Shown here: one piece after another, positions 34,775-46,395 of the stretch
How the letters are laid out: every line of letters begins with the position of its first letter
How positions within the stretch are numbered: position 1 is the first letter of the stretch
Assembly (NCBI GenBank): GCA_017464305.1
Contig: JAFUDS010000026.1
Span: forward strand, 124,001-188,000
Direction: 5' to 3'
DNA from: Clostridia bacterium
GTDB taxonomy: Bacteria; Bacillota; Clostridia; Christensenellales; Aristaeellaceae
DNA length: 64,000 bases
The notes under the pieces: model-generated
The model's input: only the letters and a program-made list of their open reading frames with translations
Databases searched by the model: none
What the model was told of the DNA's origin: nothing
Translations under genes and position numbers: made by a program

Positions 34775-36493
34775 TCAATTGGATCTGGTGGTTGTAACAA
34801 TCACTTGAGCGGAAGGTGTTTCGGTCACACTGGGCGATGCTGTTTCTGCCGCTTCCGTTTCTTCATCTGCATCTTCCATCTCTACTTCTTCCATCGTGAT
34901 CTCCACAGCGGGTGTATCAACCTCGGCGGTTTCTTCCGTGACCGTTTTTTTCTCTTCTTCTGCTTCTATTACCGATTCATCCAGCTTCTGAGTGTCGGCG
35001 TTCTCGGAATCCTGGGATTCCTCAGAATTCGGTATTTCGGAAGCTTCTGCGGGAATCAACTGTTCACCAGAGGCTGCCAGGAATTCGGCCAGTTTCAAAT
35101 TCAGTTCATCTGCGGATAAGCTGGTCAAATCCACAGCTCCTTCTGTTGAGAAAGGAGTAAAGATCCAGGGAGAGGCTGTTTTCATCTGGCCCTGGGCGTT
35201 CAAATCAAACTCCTTTTTATGGAAGGTGATATCAAATTCCAGCGTAGTGGGGCTGGACTGAGAATACTTGCTGAAATAATGCAGCTGAACATCCAGGCTC
35301 ATGGGTTCTTCTTCCGGGTACAGCGCCGCATCTTCCCCTTCTGGCAAACGGCTGACATCTCGTTCCAGGCTCAGCTTCCATTCACTGCGTTGGTGATCCC
35401 TGGCCTCCTCATCACTGCTGATGGCGATCCGATGGCTTCCGTCCAGCCGATAAGCATGATATTCAGGATTTTCCAGATCATCAGAGTTTGGATTAGGCCG
35501 AATCAGAATCCATGCACTGACGGAACTGATCTCCTTCCAATCTATGCCAGAGCCCAGAATCAGTGTGATCAGCTGTTCTTCGCTGCATAGGGTGTAATAG
35601 CTCAGGCCACCTTTTTCCTCAATCAGCAAGCTCTGGAACTGCATGCGCTTTTCATCCAGCGGCAGTTCTAACATGCTGGAAAGGGTATCCCCCAAGGTGG
35701 ACACCGTTCGAGTATACTGCAGATCATAATTGTTATCCAGGGCGGATAGCGCTTCCTCATAGAAATAATCCAAATCCTGATTGGCATAGATTTGACGCTG
35801 TTCATCGTTCAGCAGATTCTTCAGCAGTTCCTGGCCTTCCGCGGAATCGAGCAGGGTCTTCATGGTTTGAACAATCTGCTTTTTTAGATCAGCCATGGGG
35901 ATGTCATAGGTTAAATCCAGGGCAGAGGTCCCGTTCTCCAGCAAATAAACCTCGGACACATTGGCAAATTGAGCGACCCAAAGCTCCAGATCGTCGCTCA
36001 AATGAGCCACCACAGGATCCAGCAGGGCTCCTTGCTCTTCTCCCGTCAGCTGCGTCCACCGATAGAGGGCGGAAGCGAAGGAAGGATTCCCGCCCTCTGG
36101 ATGCCGCAGGACATCGATCAATTGGATGAACGCCGGCAGGCGAAATACTTCTTCCGGCAGCATATTGGAGCGTAGGAAAACCTGTTCTCCTGTTTGATAA
36201 AGCTCCGTCAGGCCAATCTGGGTTTCATTTTCTCCTGCTTGATAAATATAATAATGAACCTCGTTCCCGGAGCGAAGGCCACGAAATTGAAGTTCCACAT
36301 CTTGGAAGGGCTGTAAGGCTAAAATGAAGGGATCGTTTCCCTCTGTATGCAGGGTCACATTGCCCTTCAGGCCGCTGCCTATTTCCAGCTGCTTCTGCAT
36401 CTTTTCCGGCAGCGTATAACTGACCGCAGCTAAACTGCCCGTCGCCATCCAAATCATCATGAAGCACAGCACAGCGCAAATCAATTTTTTCAT
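34775..36493 (-). CDS. Secreted protein of unknown function with an acidic C-terminal tail
   Basis: A 572-residue exported protein that I do not recognise. A signal peptide covers residues 1-23 (MKKLICAVLCFMMIWM, then TGSLAA); there is no lipobox. The body, to about residue 480, has many short beta-like and helical stretches and repeated tests of sign such as ELQFRGLRSG, VSEVYLLENG, EFDITFHKKEFDLNAQG. The last 80 residues are very rich in Glu, Thr, Ala and Val (VEEEKKTVTE-like). It could be an export-associated or cell-envelope protein in the style of Firmicutes proteins with a disordered tail. It follows dusB by 19 bases on the minus strand. ATG at 36493 has GGGGAGG upstream. Confidence 0.75.
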   Translation of the reverse strand: MKKLICAVLCFMMIWMATGSLAAVSYTLPEKMQKQLEIGSGLKGNVTLHTEGNDPFILALQPFQDVELQFRGLRSGNEVHYYIYQAGENETQIGLTELYQTGEQVFLRSNMLPEEVFRLPAFIQLIDVLRHPEGGNPSFASALYRWTQLTGEEQGALLDPVVAHLSDDLELWVAQFANVSEVYLLENGTSALDLTYDIPMADLKKQIVQTMKTLLDSAEGQELLKNLLNDEQRQIYANQDLDYFYEEALSALDNNYDLQYTRTVSTLGDTLSSMLELPLDEKRMQFQSLLIEEKGGLSYYTLCSEEQLITLILGSGIDWKEISSVSAWILIRPNPNSDDLENPEYHAYRLDGSHRIAISSDEEARDHQRSEWKLSLERDVSRLPEGEDAALYPEEEPMSLDVQLHYFSKYSQSSPTTLEFDITFHKKEFDLNAQGQMKTASPWIFTPFSTEGAVDLTSLSADELNLKLAEFLAASGEQLIPAEASEIPNSEESQDSENADTQKLDESVIEAEEEKKTVTEETAEVDTPAVEITMEEVEMEDADEETEAAETASPSVTETPSAQVIVTTTRSN

Positions 36494-36512
36494 TCTGAAG
36501 GAACCTCCCCTA

Positions 36513-37472
36513 TCATTCTTCCTGTGATTCAACTTCCCGTTGCAGCCTGGAAAGGATTTCCCAAACCTGATCCGGCTGCTCCGCCCGATTAATTTCCGCC
36601 CGGGCTCGGCTGGCCCCTCGGAGCCCATGAAGATACCATCCGATGTGCTTTCGCATTTCCCGGACAGCGATATGCTCCGGCTTCCAGGCTAGCATGCGAT
36701 CATAATGGATCCGAATGAGCCGAAACCGCTCTTCCAGGGAAACGGGCTGAATTTTCTGCCCTTCGTCAAGCGTCTGAATATCCCGAAAAATCCAGGGATT
36801 CCCCATGGCGCCGCGGCCGATCATCACCCCTGCGATCCCGGGTGTTTTTGCCCTTCTTATGGCTTGTTCCGGTGTGAAGATATCCCCATTTCCCCAGACG
36901 GGGATAGAAACGCTCTCCGCCGCCTGCTGAATATAATCCCAGTTGGCTTCACCGCTGTACTGCTGTTCCCGGGTCCGGCCGTGAATGGTGATCTCCCGAA
37001 CCCCAGCACTTTCCGCTCTGTGGGCCATTTCCACCACATTGATATGCTCTGCGTCCCATCCCAGCCGCATTTTGACGCTGACGGGTAAGCCGACTGCCTG
37101 GACCGTTTTTCGCATCATCTCTTCGGCAATATCCGGCGTCCGCATCAAGCCGCACCCTTCCCCGGAGGGAGCAATTTTGTGGGCGGGGCAGCCCATGTTT
37201 AGGTCGATGCCGTCAAACCGGCCTAATTCCTCCATGCGCTTGGCCGCTTCCGCCACTGTATCAGGATCCCGGCCAAAGAGCTGGATAAAAAGCTTCTTTT
37301 CCCCAGCTCCTCGAGTCATCAGATCCTGCGTCGCCCGTTGATTCGGCGCACAAAGATACCCCATGGCGCTGACCATCTCTGTATATCCCTGGGAACAGCC
37401 CTGTTCCTGGCAAATTTCTCGAAAAACATGATCCGTCACGCCGCAGAGCGGCGCCAGCCTAACTTGCGTCAT
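36513..37472 (-). CDS. dus: tRNA-dihydrouridine synthase
   Basis: A 319-residue flavin enzyme that reduces uridine to dihydrouridine in tRNA. The TIM-barrel starts with VRLAPLCGVTD; DGIDLNMGCPAHKI holds the catalytic cysteine; ITIHGRTREQQYSG, VWGNGDIFTPE and VMIGRGAMGNPWIF are FMN-binding motifs. The start is taken as 37472, where GGAG sits 6 bases upstream; in-frame ATGs at 37484 and 37517 are alternatives. Most like DusB. It has its own promoter and is followed by the secreted protein gene. Confidence 0.93.
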   Translation of the reverse strand: MTQVRLAPLCGVTDHVFREICQEQGCSQGYTEMVSAMGYLCAPNQRATQDLMTRGAGEKKLFIQLFGRDPDTVAEAAKRMEELGRFDGIDLNMGCPAHKIAPSGEGCGLMRTPDIAEEMMRKTVQAVGLPVSVKMRLGWDAEHINVVEMAHRAESAGVREITIHGRTREQQYSGEANWDYIQQAAESVSIPVWGNGDIFTPEQAIRRAKTPGIAGVMIGRGAMGNPWIFRDIQTLDEGQKIQPVSLEERFRLIRIHYDRMLAWKPEHIAVREMRKHIGWYLHGLRGASRARAEINRAEQPDQVWEILSRLQREVESQEE

Positions 37473-37546
37473 CAAGCGCTCCATCTCAAACCGCTCGGAG
37501 ACAGTGTTAAACAGCATCAGCCGAACAGCAACAAAATTCCACGCCC

Positions 37547-37575
37547 ATTATAAAGCAAAAGCACCCTCTGCGCAA
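37547..37575 (-). promoter_or_regulatory. Promoter for dus
   Basis: On the minus strand TTGCGC (37575-37570) and TATAAT (37552-37547) are 17 bases apart, immediately after the upp terminator. Confidence 0.82.
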
Positions 37576-37576
37576 G

Positions 37577-37610
37577 AAAAAGAAAAACCTCCTGCCGAAA
37601 AAACAGGAGG
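37577..37610 (-). terminator. Terminator of upp
   Basis: On the minus strand GCCTCCTG and CAGGAGGT form a stem followed by TTTTTCTTTTT. The 5-base or longer loop is T-rich. Confidence 0.9.
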
Positions 37611-37625
37611 CTTTTCTCAACGAAT

Positions 37626-39357
<1,732 letters not shown>

Positions 39358-39377
<20 letters not shown>

Positions 39378-40518
39378 AAATACCCTGTATCGCCTGGCAC
39401 TGCCTCTCCGGGCCCCGCGGCTGGAACGGCATCCCATCTGTACCGCTCAAGGATCACACCTGTATACCTACGACGCGTACATCCGCCTGCTTCGAAAGCA
39501 TCATGTGCTGGGATCTGCGGCGCTTCTGCGGGAGGGGGATCAATCCATTATGCTGCTCTGTTCCTCTCAGCAGCCAAACCATCCGGTCACCGCTCATTCC
39601 CTGTTTCGAGTTGCTTCCATCACCAAAATGGCCACCAGCCTGGCTGCGCTGCGGGCGGTCGAGCAGGGGAAGCTTGATTTGGAGAGCCCCATCCTTTCTT
39701 ATTTTCCATCACTATCCGAGGTATCTGACCTGAAAGGGATTACGTTGCAGCATTTGCTTTCCCACACCTCCGGTCTCCAGGATCCAATCAACTTGGAATC
39801 CGCCATGACCCAGGGCATTCCGTTTCCAGATCTGGTCGCTGGCTGCAGAAAAAGCTTGCCCGGGGCCGAATTTCACTATTCCAATTTGGGGTATGGCTTG
39901 ATTGGATGTTTGCTGGAAGCTGTATACGAACAGCCGGTATCCCTGATTTTTCAACGCCTTGTTTTTCAGCCGCTGGAGATGCGGGCTACCCTGGATGCCT
40001 CCACTTTGAATCTGCAGGACGTCGTTCCCCTTACCCGGGTGCTTCCCTATCACCCGGGGCAGGATTTACAAATCACCGAGCTGGGGAAAAAGCCTTTACA
40101 AAAGCCGGACCCGCTACGGCATTACGGACATACTGCCGGCGCCATGTATCTTGATCTGTCCTCATTGGAAAAGCTCGTTCTTTGTCTGATGCAGGAGGGG
40201 CACCCCCTGCTTTCAACCAATCTTGGACAGCGGATGACCCAAAAGCAGGCCGCCTATGGAAAGATTTCCCCCACCCTATCCTATGGTTGGGGCATCCTTC
40301 GGATTGTGGACGCTTCCCTCTCCTCCTCTGTGATCCTGGGCCATCAGGGTTTTGCATACGGCTGCGCGGACGGAGCCTTCTGGGAAGAAAAAACAGGACG
40401 AATGGTGCTGTTCTTAAATGGCGGCGCCAGTGAAGCCCGAAAAGGCAGATTAGGGGTATGTAATTATGATCTTCTTCGATGGGCCCTTCGAAAGGAGATG
40501 CCGCAATGGTCCAGGTAA
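39358..40518 (+). CDS. Beta-lactamase-family serine hydrolase
   Basis: A 386-residue protein of the class C beta-lactamase / penicillin-binding fold (Pfam beta-lactamase family). The nucleophile motif is VASITKMATS (SxxK), the second motif YSNLGYG (YxN), and a late GHQG fits the third. HLLSHTSGLQDP is typical. No signal peptide is visible at the chosen start (MPTTKLKN, ATG at 39358 after GGAGG), so the protein may be cytosolic, which is unusual for this family. The function may be an esterase or peptidase rather than antibiotic resistance. It overlaps lgt by 20 bases and recX by 13. Confidence 0.85.
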
Positions 40519-41138
40519 GCAGCGTGGAAAAGGTCCAGGGGCGTCGAGTGCGAATTGTTCTGGAGAACGGCAGCCGTTATTTTATTCTTCGCTCCATGTA
40601 TCAAGAGCGTCCCCTGGAGGAAGGCGACGAAGTAGATCCCCAGGAATATGCCCAGTGGGTATTGACCCGGCAATATCGCTCCGCGCTGGACAAAGCGGTG
40701 TCCATGCTGGCGGTTCGGGCCTGCAGCAAAGGTGAAATTGAGCAAAAGCTACATCGAATAGGGTATTCTCCCGAGACCATCGAGATGGTAATCTACAAGC
40801 TGGAGAAAAACGACCTGGTGAACGATCAGGATTTTGCAGCGCAATGGGCTCAATATCGGTCGGGGCAGAAATATGGTCCGAGACGAATTTCCCAGGAGCT
40901 GCGCCATAAGGGCGTCTCCGCGGAAGAAACCGCCTTAGCTATCGAAGATGTTTCCGAGGAGGAGCAGCTCGCCAGCGCCCTGTCCTTGGCGGAAAAAAGC
41001 CTCCGTCGCATACGGACGGAGGAGGATCCCCGAAAAGCAAAGCAAAAGGCCGTCACTGCCATCGTCCGCCGGGGGTTTAGCTGGGACATCGCCCGACAAG
41101 CGGTAGAACAGGTTTTCGGCGAACTGGATGAAGCTTGA
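40506..41138 (+). CDS. recX: Regulatory protein RecX
   Basis: A 210-residue RecX, which controls RecA filaments. It has the three-helix repeats: ALDKAVSMLAVRACSKGEIEQKL, then YKLEKNDLVNDQDFAAQWA, and GPRRISQELRHKGVSAEE. ATG at 40506 follows AAAGGAG, 13 bases before the end of the preceding gene. recA itself is not in the window. Followed by a terminator that works on both strands. Confidence 0.93.
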   Translation: MVQVSSVEKVQGRRVRIVLENGSRYFILRSMYQERPLEEGDEVDPQEYAQWVLTRQYRSALDKAVSMLAVRACSKGEIEQKLHRIGYSPETIEMVIYKLEKNDLVNDQDFAAQWAQYRSGQKYGPRRISQELRHKGVSAEETALAIEDVSEEEQLASALSLAEKSLRRIRTEEDPRKAKQKAVTAIVRRGFSWDIARQAVEQVFGELDEA

Positions 41139-41148
41139 CCATCGACAA

Positions 41149-41186
41149 AAAAACTCCGCCCTCTTTTCAGAGAGCGGAGCATTTTT
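41149..41186. terminator. Bidirectional terminator between recX and ppdK
   Basis: CTCCGC (41154-41159) pairs with GCGGAG (41174-41179), extended by CTCT/AGAG. There are T-runs on both sides, strongest for the minus strand. Confidence 0.88.
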
Positions 41187-41194
41187 ATACCATC

Positions 41195-43834
41195 TTACTT
41201 CTTGTCGGCGATGGCAGCCTGGGCGGCAGCCAGCCGGGCAATCGGCACACGGAAGGGAGAGCAGCTGACATAGTCCAGACCGATCTTGTGGCAGAATTCC
41301 ACAGAGCTCGGATCGCCGCCATGCTCGCCGCAGATGCCCACGTGCAGCTTGGGATTGACAGGACGGCCCAGCTTGATGGCCATTTCCATCAGCTTGCCAA
41401 CGCCGGTCTGATCCAGCTTCGCGAAGGGATCGTTCTCGAAGATCTTGGTATCATAGTAGGCATTCAGGAACTTGCCTGCGTCATCACGGCTGAAGCCGAA
41501 GGTCATCTGGGTCAAGTCGTTGGTACCGAAGCAGAAGAAGTCAGCCTCAGAAGCGATCTCGTCAGCGGTCAGTGCAGCGCGCGGAATCTCAATCATGGTG
41601 CCCACTTCGTACTCCAGCTTCACATCGGAAGCGGCGATCTCGGCGTCGGCAGTCTCCACGACTACCTTCTTGACGAACTTCAATTCCTTGATTTCGCAAA
41701 CCAGCGGGATCATGATTTCGGGCTTCACATCCCAGTCGGGATGGGCCTTCTTGGTGTTGATAGCTGCGCGGATTACAGCCTTGGTCTGCATCTTCGCGAT
41801 TTCAGGATAGGTAACCGCCAGACGGCAGCCACGATGACCCATCATGGGGTTGAATTCATGCAGGCTGGAGATGATGTTCTTAATGGTCTCCACGGACTTG
41901 TTCTGCGCCTTGGCCAGGGCAGCGATTTCTTCTTCCGTGGTGGGCACGAACTCATGCAGCGGCGGATCCAGGAAGCGGATGCAAACAGGATTGCCTTCCA
42001 GCGCTTCGTACAGCTTCTCGAAGTCACCCTGCTGATAGGGCAGAATCTTCTCCAGCGCGACTTCGCGCTCTTCGGCGGTGTCAGAGCAGATCATCTCACG
42101 GAAGGCGGCGATGCGCTCCGGCTCGAAGAACATGTGCTCGGTACGGCACAGGCCAATACCTTCGGCGCCCAGCTCGCGAGCTTTCTTCGCGTCAGCGGGG
42201 GTATCCGCGTTGGTGCGCACCTTCAGGCGGCGATACTTGTCAGCCCAGGCCATGATGCGACCAAACTCACCGGCGATGGTGGCGTCCACGGTGGGGATGA
42301 TGCCATCATAAATCTTACCAGTAGAACCGTCGATGGAGATGTAATCCCCTTCATGATAGGTCTTCCCAGCCAGCTCGAACTTCTTGTTTTCCTCGTCCAT
42401 GGCGATTTCGCCGCAGCCGGAGACGCAGCACTTGCCCATGCCGCGGGCTACCACGGCCGCATGGCTGGTCATACCGCCGCGAACCGTCAGGATACCCTGG
42501 CTGCTCTTCATGCCGGTAATGTCTTCCGGAGAGGTCTCCAGACGAACCAGAACCACCTTTTCGCCGCGGGCATTCCAGGCTTCAGCGTCTTCCGCGGTGA
42601 AGACCACCTTACCACAGGCAGCACCGGGGCTGGCGCCCAGACCCTTGCCCACGGGCTCGGCCTTCTTCAGGGCCGCCGCGTCGAACTGGGGATGCAGCAG
42701 GGTGTCCAGGTTACGAGGATCGATCATGGCCACCGCTTCTTCTTCGGAGCGCATGCCCTCGTCCACCAGATCGCAAGCGATCTTCAGGGCCGCCTGAGCG
42801 GTACGCTTACCGTTGCGGCACTGCAGCATGTACAGCTTGCCATTTTCCACGGTGAATTCCATGTCCTGCATGTCGCGATAGTGCTTCTCCAGCAGGTCGC
42901 ACACGCGGACGAAATCAGCGTAAGCTTCGGGGAACTTCTCTTCCATCTGGGAGATGGGCATGGGGGTACGAACGCCGGCCACCACATCTTCGCCCTGGGC
43001 GTTGGTCAGGAATTCACCCATCAGCTTCTTCTCGCCGGTGGCGGGATCACGGGTAAAGGCCACGCCGGTACCAGAATTATCGTTCAGGTTACCGAAGACC
43101 ATGGGCATAACGTTGACAGCAGTACCCCAGCTGTAGGGGATGTCGTTATCCCGGCGATAAACGTTGGCGCGGGGGTTGTCCCAGGAACGGAACACGGCCT
43201 TGATGGCGCCCATCAGCTGTTCCTTGGGGTCGGAGGGGAAATCTTCCCCGATCTTGCTCTTATATTCAGCCTTGAAAGCGGCGGCCAGCTCCTTCAGATC
43301 GGCAGCGGTCAGCTCCACGTCGAAGGTAACGCCGCGCTTGGCCTTCATTTCGTCAATCAGCTGTTCGAAGTATTTCTTACCAACTTCCATGACGACGTCG
43401 GAATACATCTGGATGAACCGACGATAGCTGTCGTACACAAAGCGCTCGAACTTGGGATCGGGGTTGCCCGCGATCATGGCGGCCACCACGTCATCGTTCA
43501 AGCCCAGGTTCAGGATGGTATCCATCATGCCAGGCATGGAAGCGCGGGCGCCGGAACGGACGGAAACCAGCAGCGGATTCTTCAGATCGCCGAACTTCTT
43601 GCCGTTGATTTCTTCCATCTTGGCGATGTATTCCATAATTTGCGCCTGGATTTCATCGTTAATCTGACGGCCGTCGTCATAATACTGGGTGCAGGCTTCG
43701 GTAGAAATGGTGAAGCCCTGGGGAACCGGCAGACCAATGTTGGTCATCTCGGCCAGGTTCGCGCCCTTGCCGCCCAGCAGCTCACGCATCTGAGCGTTGC
43801 CTTCACTAAAGAGGTAAAGGTACTTCTTGGACAT
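41195..43834 (-). CDS. ppdK: Pyruvate, phosphate dikinase
   Basis: An 879-residue enzyme that interconverts pyruvate, ATP and phosphate with PEP, AMP and pyrophosphate; in anaerobes it serves glycolysis or gluconeogenesis. The ATP-grasp domain starts with LGGKGANLAEMTNIGLPVP; the phospho-histidine is in GGMTSHAAVVARGMGKCC; the PEP-binding barrel has LCRTEHMFFEPERI, MMGHRGCRLAVTYPE and GICGEHGGDPSSV, with the catalytic Cys of the last. ATG at 43834 has GAGGAGGAG upstream; the longer frame is not used. Length and motifs are complete. Confidence 0.98.
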   Translation of the reverse strand: MSKKYLYLFSEGNAQMRELLGGKGANLAEMTNIGLPVPQGFTISTEACTQYYDDGRQINDEIQAQIMEYIAKMEEINGKKFGDLKNPLLVSVRSGARASMPGMMDTILNLGLNDDVVAAMIAGNPDPKFERFVYDSYRRFIQMYSDVVMEVGKKYFEQLIDEMKAKRGVTFDVELTAADLKELAAAFKAEYKSKIGEDFPSDPKEQLMGAIKAVFRSWDNPRANVYRRDNDIPYSWGTAVNVMPMVFGNLNDNSGTGVAFTRDPATGEKKLMGEFLTNAQGEDVVAGVRTPMPISQMEEKFPEAYADFVRVCDLLEKHYRDMQDMEFTVENGKLYMLQCRNGKRTAQAALKIACDLVDEGMRSEEEAVAMIDPRNLDTLLHPQFDAAALKKAEPVGKGLGASPGAACGKVVFTAEDAEAWNARGEKVVLVRLETSPEDITGMKSSQGILTVRGGMTSHAAVVARGMGKCCVSGCGEIAMDEENKKFELAGKTYHEGDYISIDGSTGKIYDGIIPTVDATIAGEFGRIMAWADKYRRLKVRTNADTPADAKKARELGAEGIGLCRTEHMFFEPERIAAFREMICSDTAEEREVALEKILPYQQGDFEKLYEALEGNPVCIRFLDPPLHEFVPTTEEEIAALAKAQNKSVETIKNIISSLHEFNPMMGHRGCRLAVTYPEIAKMQTKAVIRAAINTKKAHPDWDVKPEIMIPLVCEIKELKFVKKVVVETADAEIAASDVKLEYEVGTMIEIPRAALTADEIASEADFFCFGTNDLTQMTFGFSRDDAGKFLNAYYDTKIFENDPFAKLDQTGVGKLMEMAIKLGRPVNPKLHVGICGEHGGDPSSVEFCHKIGLDYVSCSPFRVPIARLAAAQAAIADKK

Positions 43835-43905
43835 GGAAAACTCCTCCTCGATCAAATTCACGCGCACCGAAAGAATGACGCAATCAGCCCGCGCACATCG
43901 TTTTG

Positions 43906-43934
43906 ATTATACGCTCTTATGTATGTTTTTGCAA
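43906..43934 (-). promoter_or_regulatory. Promoter for ppdK
   Basis: On the minus strand TTGCAA (43934-43929) and TATAAT (43911-43906) are 17 bases apart, about 70 bases before the start codon. Confidence 0.87.
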
Positions 43935-43956
43935 GCTAAATTTTCCTGGTTTTTGC

Positions 43957-43993
43957 CGAAAAATAAGGGCTCCGGAGAAGTTTCCGAAGCCCT
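43957..43993 (-). terminator. Terminator of the rnf operon
   Basis: On the minus strand AGGGCTTCGGA pairs with TCCGGAGCCCT (one G-U) and is followed by TATTTTT. It lies 12 bases after the rnfB stop. Confidence 0.9.
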
Positions 43994-44005
43994 AAAGAGG
44001 ACTGA

Positions 44006-45160
44006 TTATTCCTGACTGGCCGCCGCGGCCGCTTTCGCTGCCTTCGCCTTCAGCGCAGCATCAATTTTCGCCTGCACCTCAGGGGAATACTTTAGTTTCT
44101 TTTCTTCCGCCACAGGCGTATCCACGGACACCGCCGCGGGCGTCGTTCCAATCTTGGAGAAAGCGTCCCGCGTGTGCTCCCGAACCTTCATTGTGATGCA
44201 CTTCTTGGGGCATTTTTCCGCGCACATCCCGCAGCCAGTACAGGCGTCCAGCACCTCATGGGGCTTGCGAACCTCGCCGACGATGCTTTCAAACTTGCAC
44301 TGCCGCTTGCACATTCCGCAGCCAATGCAGCTTTCCTTGTCGATCTCCGCGATCTTCCGATTATCCCAGGCCGCCCAAATCGCGTTGGTCGGGCAGGCCT
44401 CTGCGCACATCATGCATCCCCGGCACTTTTCCGGGTCAATGATGGGCAGATGATCCTTCATTTCCAGTGCGCCGAATTCGCAGGCATGATAACAGCGTTC
44501 GCAGCCAATGCAGCCCACCCGGCAATTATCGCTGACCAGAATTCCCTTATCCGCCGCGCGGCACATGAGCCGGACGGGCATCTCCGCCGGCTGCAGCTGA
44601 ATGACATGCTTCGGGCAAACCTCCACACATTTTCCGCAGCTTTGGCATTTCTCCCGATCCACCACCGCGATTCCTTTGACAGGATCCACATGAATCGCGT
44701 CAAAGGGACAAGCGCGCACGCAGGTTCCTAACCCCAGGCAGGCATACTTACAGCTTTTGTTTCCGTCATTGACTAGCATGGCAGAGACGCAATCTTCGAT
44801 GCCGCGGTAATTAAACTTGGTTTTACAATGCTCCAAATCGCCCTGGCAGACAACCTGGGCTACCATTTTCACGCCTTCCTCCTGAGCTTCCTGACCCATG
44901 ACTTCGGCAATCTTCTTGGCGCACTCGCTGCCGCCCACCGGGCAGGCATTCACCGGCGCTTTTCCTGAAGCGATGGCGTCCGCACACCCATCACATCCTG
45001 GATAGCCGCATCCGCCGCAATTGGCCCCGGGCAAAAGCTCCCGAACCGCGTCCCTCTTTGGGTTCGCAGGCACTGCAAAAATCTTGGATGCAACCGTTAA
45101 CAGGATTCCAAATACTGCCCCCATACCGCCGAGGACCAGCGCCGCATACAAAACCTCCAT
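44006..45160 (-). CDS. rnfB: Rnf complex subunit RnfB, with extra ferredoxin motifs
   Basis: A 384-residue iron-sulfur subunit of the ion-pumping ferredoxin:NAD oxidoreductase. One N-terminal transmembrane helix is followed by the Fe4S domain with GANCGGCGYPGCDGC. The rest holds six 4Cys motifs: CLGLGTCVRACP, CQSCGKCVEVCP, CIGCERCYHAC, CRGCMMCAEACP, CIGCGMCKRQC and CTGCGMCAEKCP. Many RnfB proteins have two to four, so this one is long. The tail is rich in Ala and Lys. It is the last gene of the operon. It takes electrons from ferredoxin in the standard model. Confidence 0.95.
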   Translation of the reverse strand: MEVLYAALVLGGMGAVFGILLTVASKIFAVPANPKRDAVRELLPGANCGGCGYPGCDGCADAIASGKAPVNACPVGGSECAKKIAEVMGQEAQEEGVKMVAQVVCQGDLEHCKTKFNYRGIEDCVSAMLVNDGNKSCKYACLGLGTCVRACPFDAIHVDPVKGIAVVDREKCQSCGKCVEVCPKHVIQLQPAEMPVRLMCRAADKGILVSDNCRVGCIGCERCYHACEFGALEMKDHLPIIDPEKCRGCMMCAEACPTNAIWAAWDNRKIAEIDKESCIGCGMCKRQCKFESIVGEVRKPHEVLDACTGCGMCAEKCPKKCITMKVREHTRDAFSKIGTTPAAVSVDTPVAEEKKLKYSPEVQAKIDAALKAKAAKAAAAASQE

Positions 45161-45178
45161 TGTTTACGCGATCCTCCT

Positions 45179-45757
45179 TTATCCGATCAGTCCGCCAAAG
45201 CCCATGAAGGAAACCGCCATCAGCCCTGCCGCAATCAGAGCCCCCGGAAAACCTTCCATCCACTTCGGCACGTCGCTCATCTCCAGCCTTTCCCGGATGC
45301 AGCTGAACAAGAGCAGGCTCAGGGTGAATCCCAGGGCGCTGAAGCAGCCGCTCAGCGTGCTTTGCAAAAGGCCATAGCCATTGTTGGAATTCAGCACCGC
45401 CACGCCCAGCACAGCACAGTTTGTGGTAATCAGGGGGAGATAGACGCCCAACGCCTGATACAGGCTGAAGCTCAGCTTTTTCAGCGCCATTTCCACCAGC
45501 TGGACCAGCACCGCGATGACAAGAATAAAGGCAATGGTCCGCAGATACATCAGATCCAGCGGAATCAGCAGAAAATGCTCCACCATCCAGGTCATAAAGG
45601 AGGCCAGGGTCATGACGAAGGTCACTGCCAGGCCCATGCCAAGGGCTGTGTCAAATTTCTTGGAGACGCCCAGGAAGGGACAAATTCCCAGGAACTGACA
45701 CATTACATAGTTGTTTACCAGCAGGCAGCCTACCAGCATCAGCAGATATTCTTTCAT
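45179..45757 (-). CDS. rnfA: Rnf complex subunit RnfA
   Basis: A 192-residue membrane protein with six helices, homologous to NqrE and Rnf[31 protein letters not shown] is the usual beginning, and [17 protein letters not shown] sits in the mid part. The conserved Cys in CQFLGIC and TTNCAV contribute to the shared Fe-S site known in Nqr/Rnf. The start overlaps the rnfE stop by 4 bases. Confidence 0.96.
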   Translation of the reverse strand: MKEYLLMLVGCLLVNNYVMCQFLGICPFLGVSKKFDTALGMGLAVTFVMTLASFMTWMVEHFLLIPLDLMYLRTIAFILVIAVLVQLVEMALKKLSFSLYQALGVYLPLITTNCAVLGVAVLNSNNGYGLLQSTLSGCFSALGFTLSLLLFSCIRERLEMSDVPKWMEGFPGALIAAGLMAVSFMGFGGLIG

Positions 45758-46395
45758 GCCAGCTCAGCCTCCTTTCGAGCAGCCACCCAGGCGTCCAGTT
45801 TTTTCCGAACCATATTCACGATAATCAGCAGCAAGCCCAAGGTCAGGAACCCGCCGCTGGGGGCTGTCAAAATCGCCATGGGTTGATAGGAAGCTCCCAT
45901 AATATCCATGCCAAACAAGGTTCCCGCGCCGAAGATTTCCCGCACGGAGGCCAGGATGGTAATGGCCAGAGTGAAGCCTAACCCCATGCCCAAGCCATCG
46001 CCCAGGGCCAGAATAGGACCATTTTTAAAGGCAAAGGCTTCGGCCCGGGCAAAGATGATGCAGTTCACCACAATCAGGGGAATGTACAACCCCAGGGTAG
46101 CGCTCAAATCGGGCATATAAGCCTTCAGTACCATTTCCACAATCGTGACAAAGCTGGCGATGACAACGATGAAGGCAGGAATCCGAATCTTCTCGGAAAT
46201 CATGTTTCGCAGCAGCGAAATAAACAAATTGGAGCAAACCAGCACCACCGTGGTAGAAAGCCCCATGCCGATGGCGTTGGAGGCCGCGGTAGTCACCGCC
46301 AGCGTCGGACACATGCCAACCATCAGCACAAAGGTGGGATTTTCAAACAGGAGACCATTCAAAAGAGCGCTCCAGAAGGTTTGTTTTTTAGCCAC
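45754..46395 (-). CDS. rnfE: Rnf complex subunit RnfE
   Basis: A 213-residue membrane protein homologous to RnfA and NqrD. It has [18 protein letters not shown] at the start and [19 protein letters not shown] in the middle, with the paired cysteines of the family. The start overlaps the end of rnfD by 8 bases. In the common order rnfCDGEAB, rnfG should lie here between rnfD and rnfE, but there is no space for it. Confidence 0.95.
   Translation of the reverse strand: MAKKQTFWSALLNGLLFENPTFVLMVGMCPTLAVTTAASNAIGMGLSTTVVLVCSNLFISLLRNMISEKIRIPAFIVVIASFVTIVEMVLKAYMPDLSATLGLYIPLIVVNCIIFARAEAFAFKNGPILALGDGLGMGLGFTLAITILASVREIFGAGTLFGMDIMGASYQPMAILTAPSGGFLTLGLLLIIVNMVRKKLDAWVAARKEAELA

Noticed and set aside
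41135..43906. A 923-codon open frame on the plus strand opposite ppdK
   Set aside because: It is the complement of a highly expressed, well-conserved gene. In a GC-rich gene with biased codons, stops are rare on the opposite strand. The frame has no ribosome site or recognisable domain.
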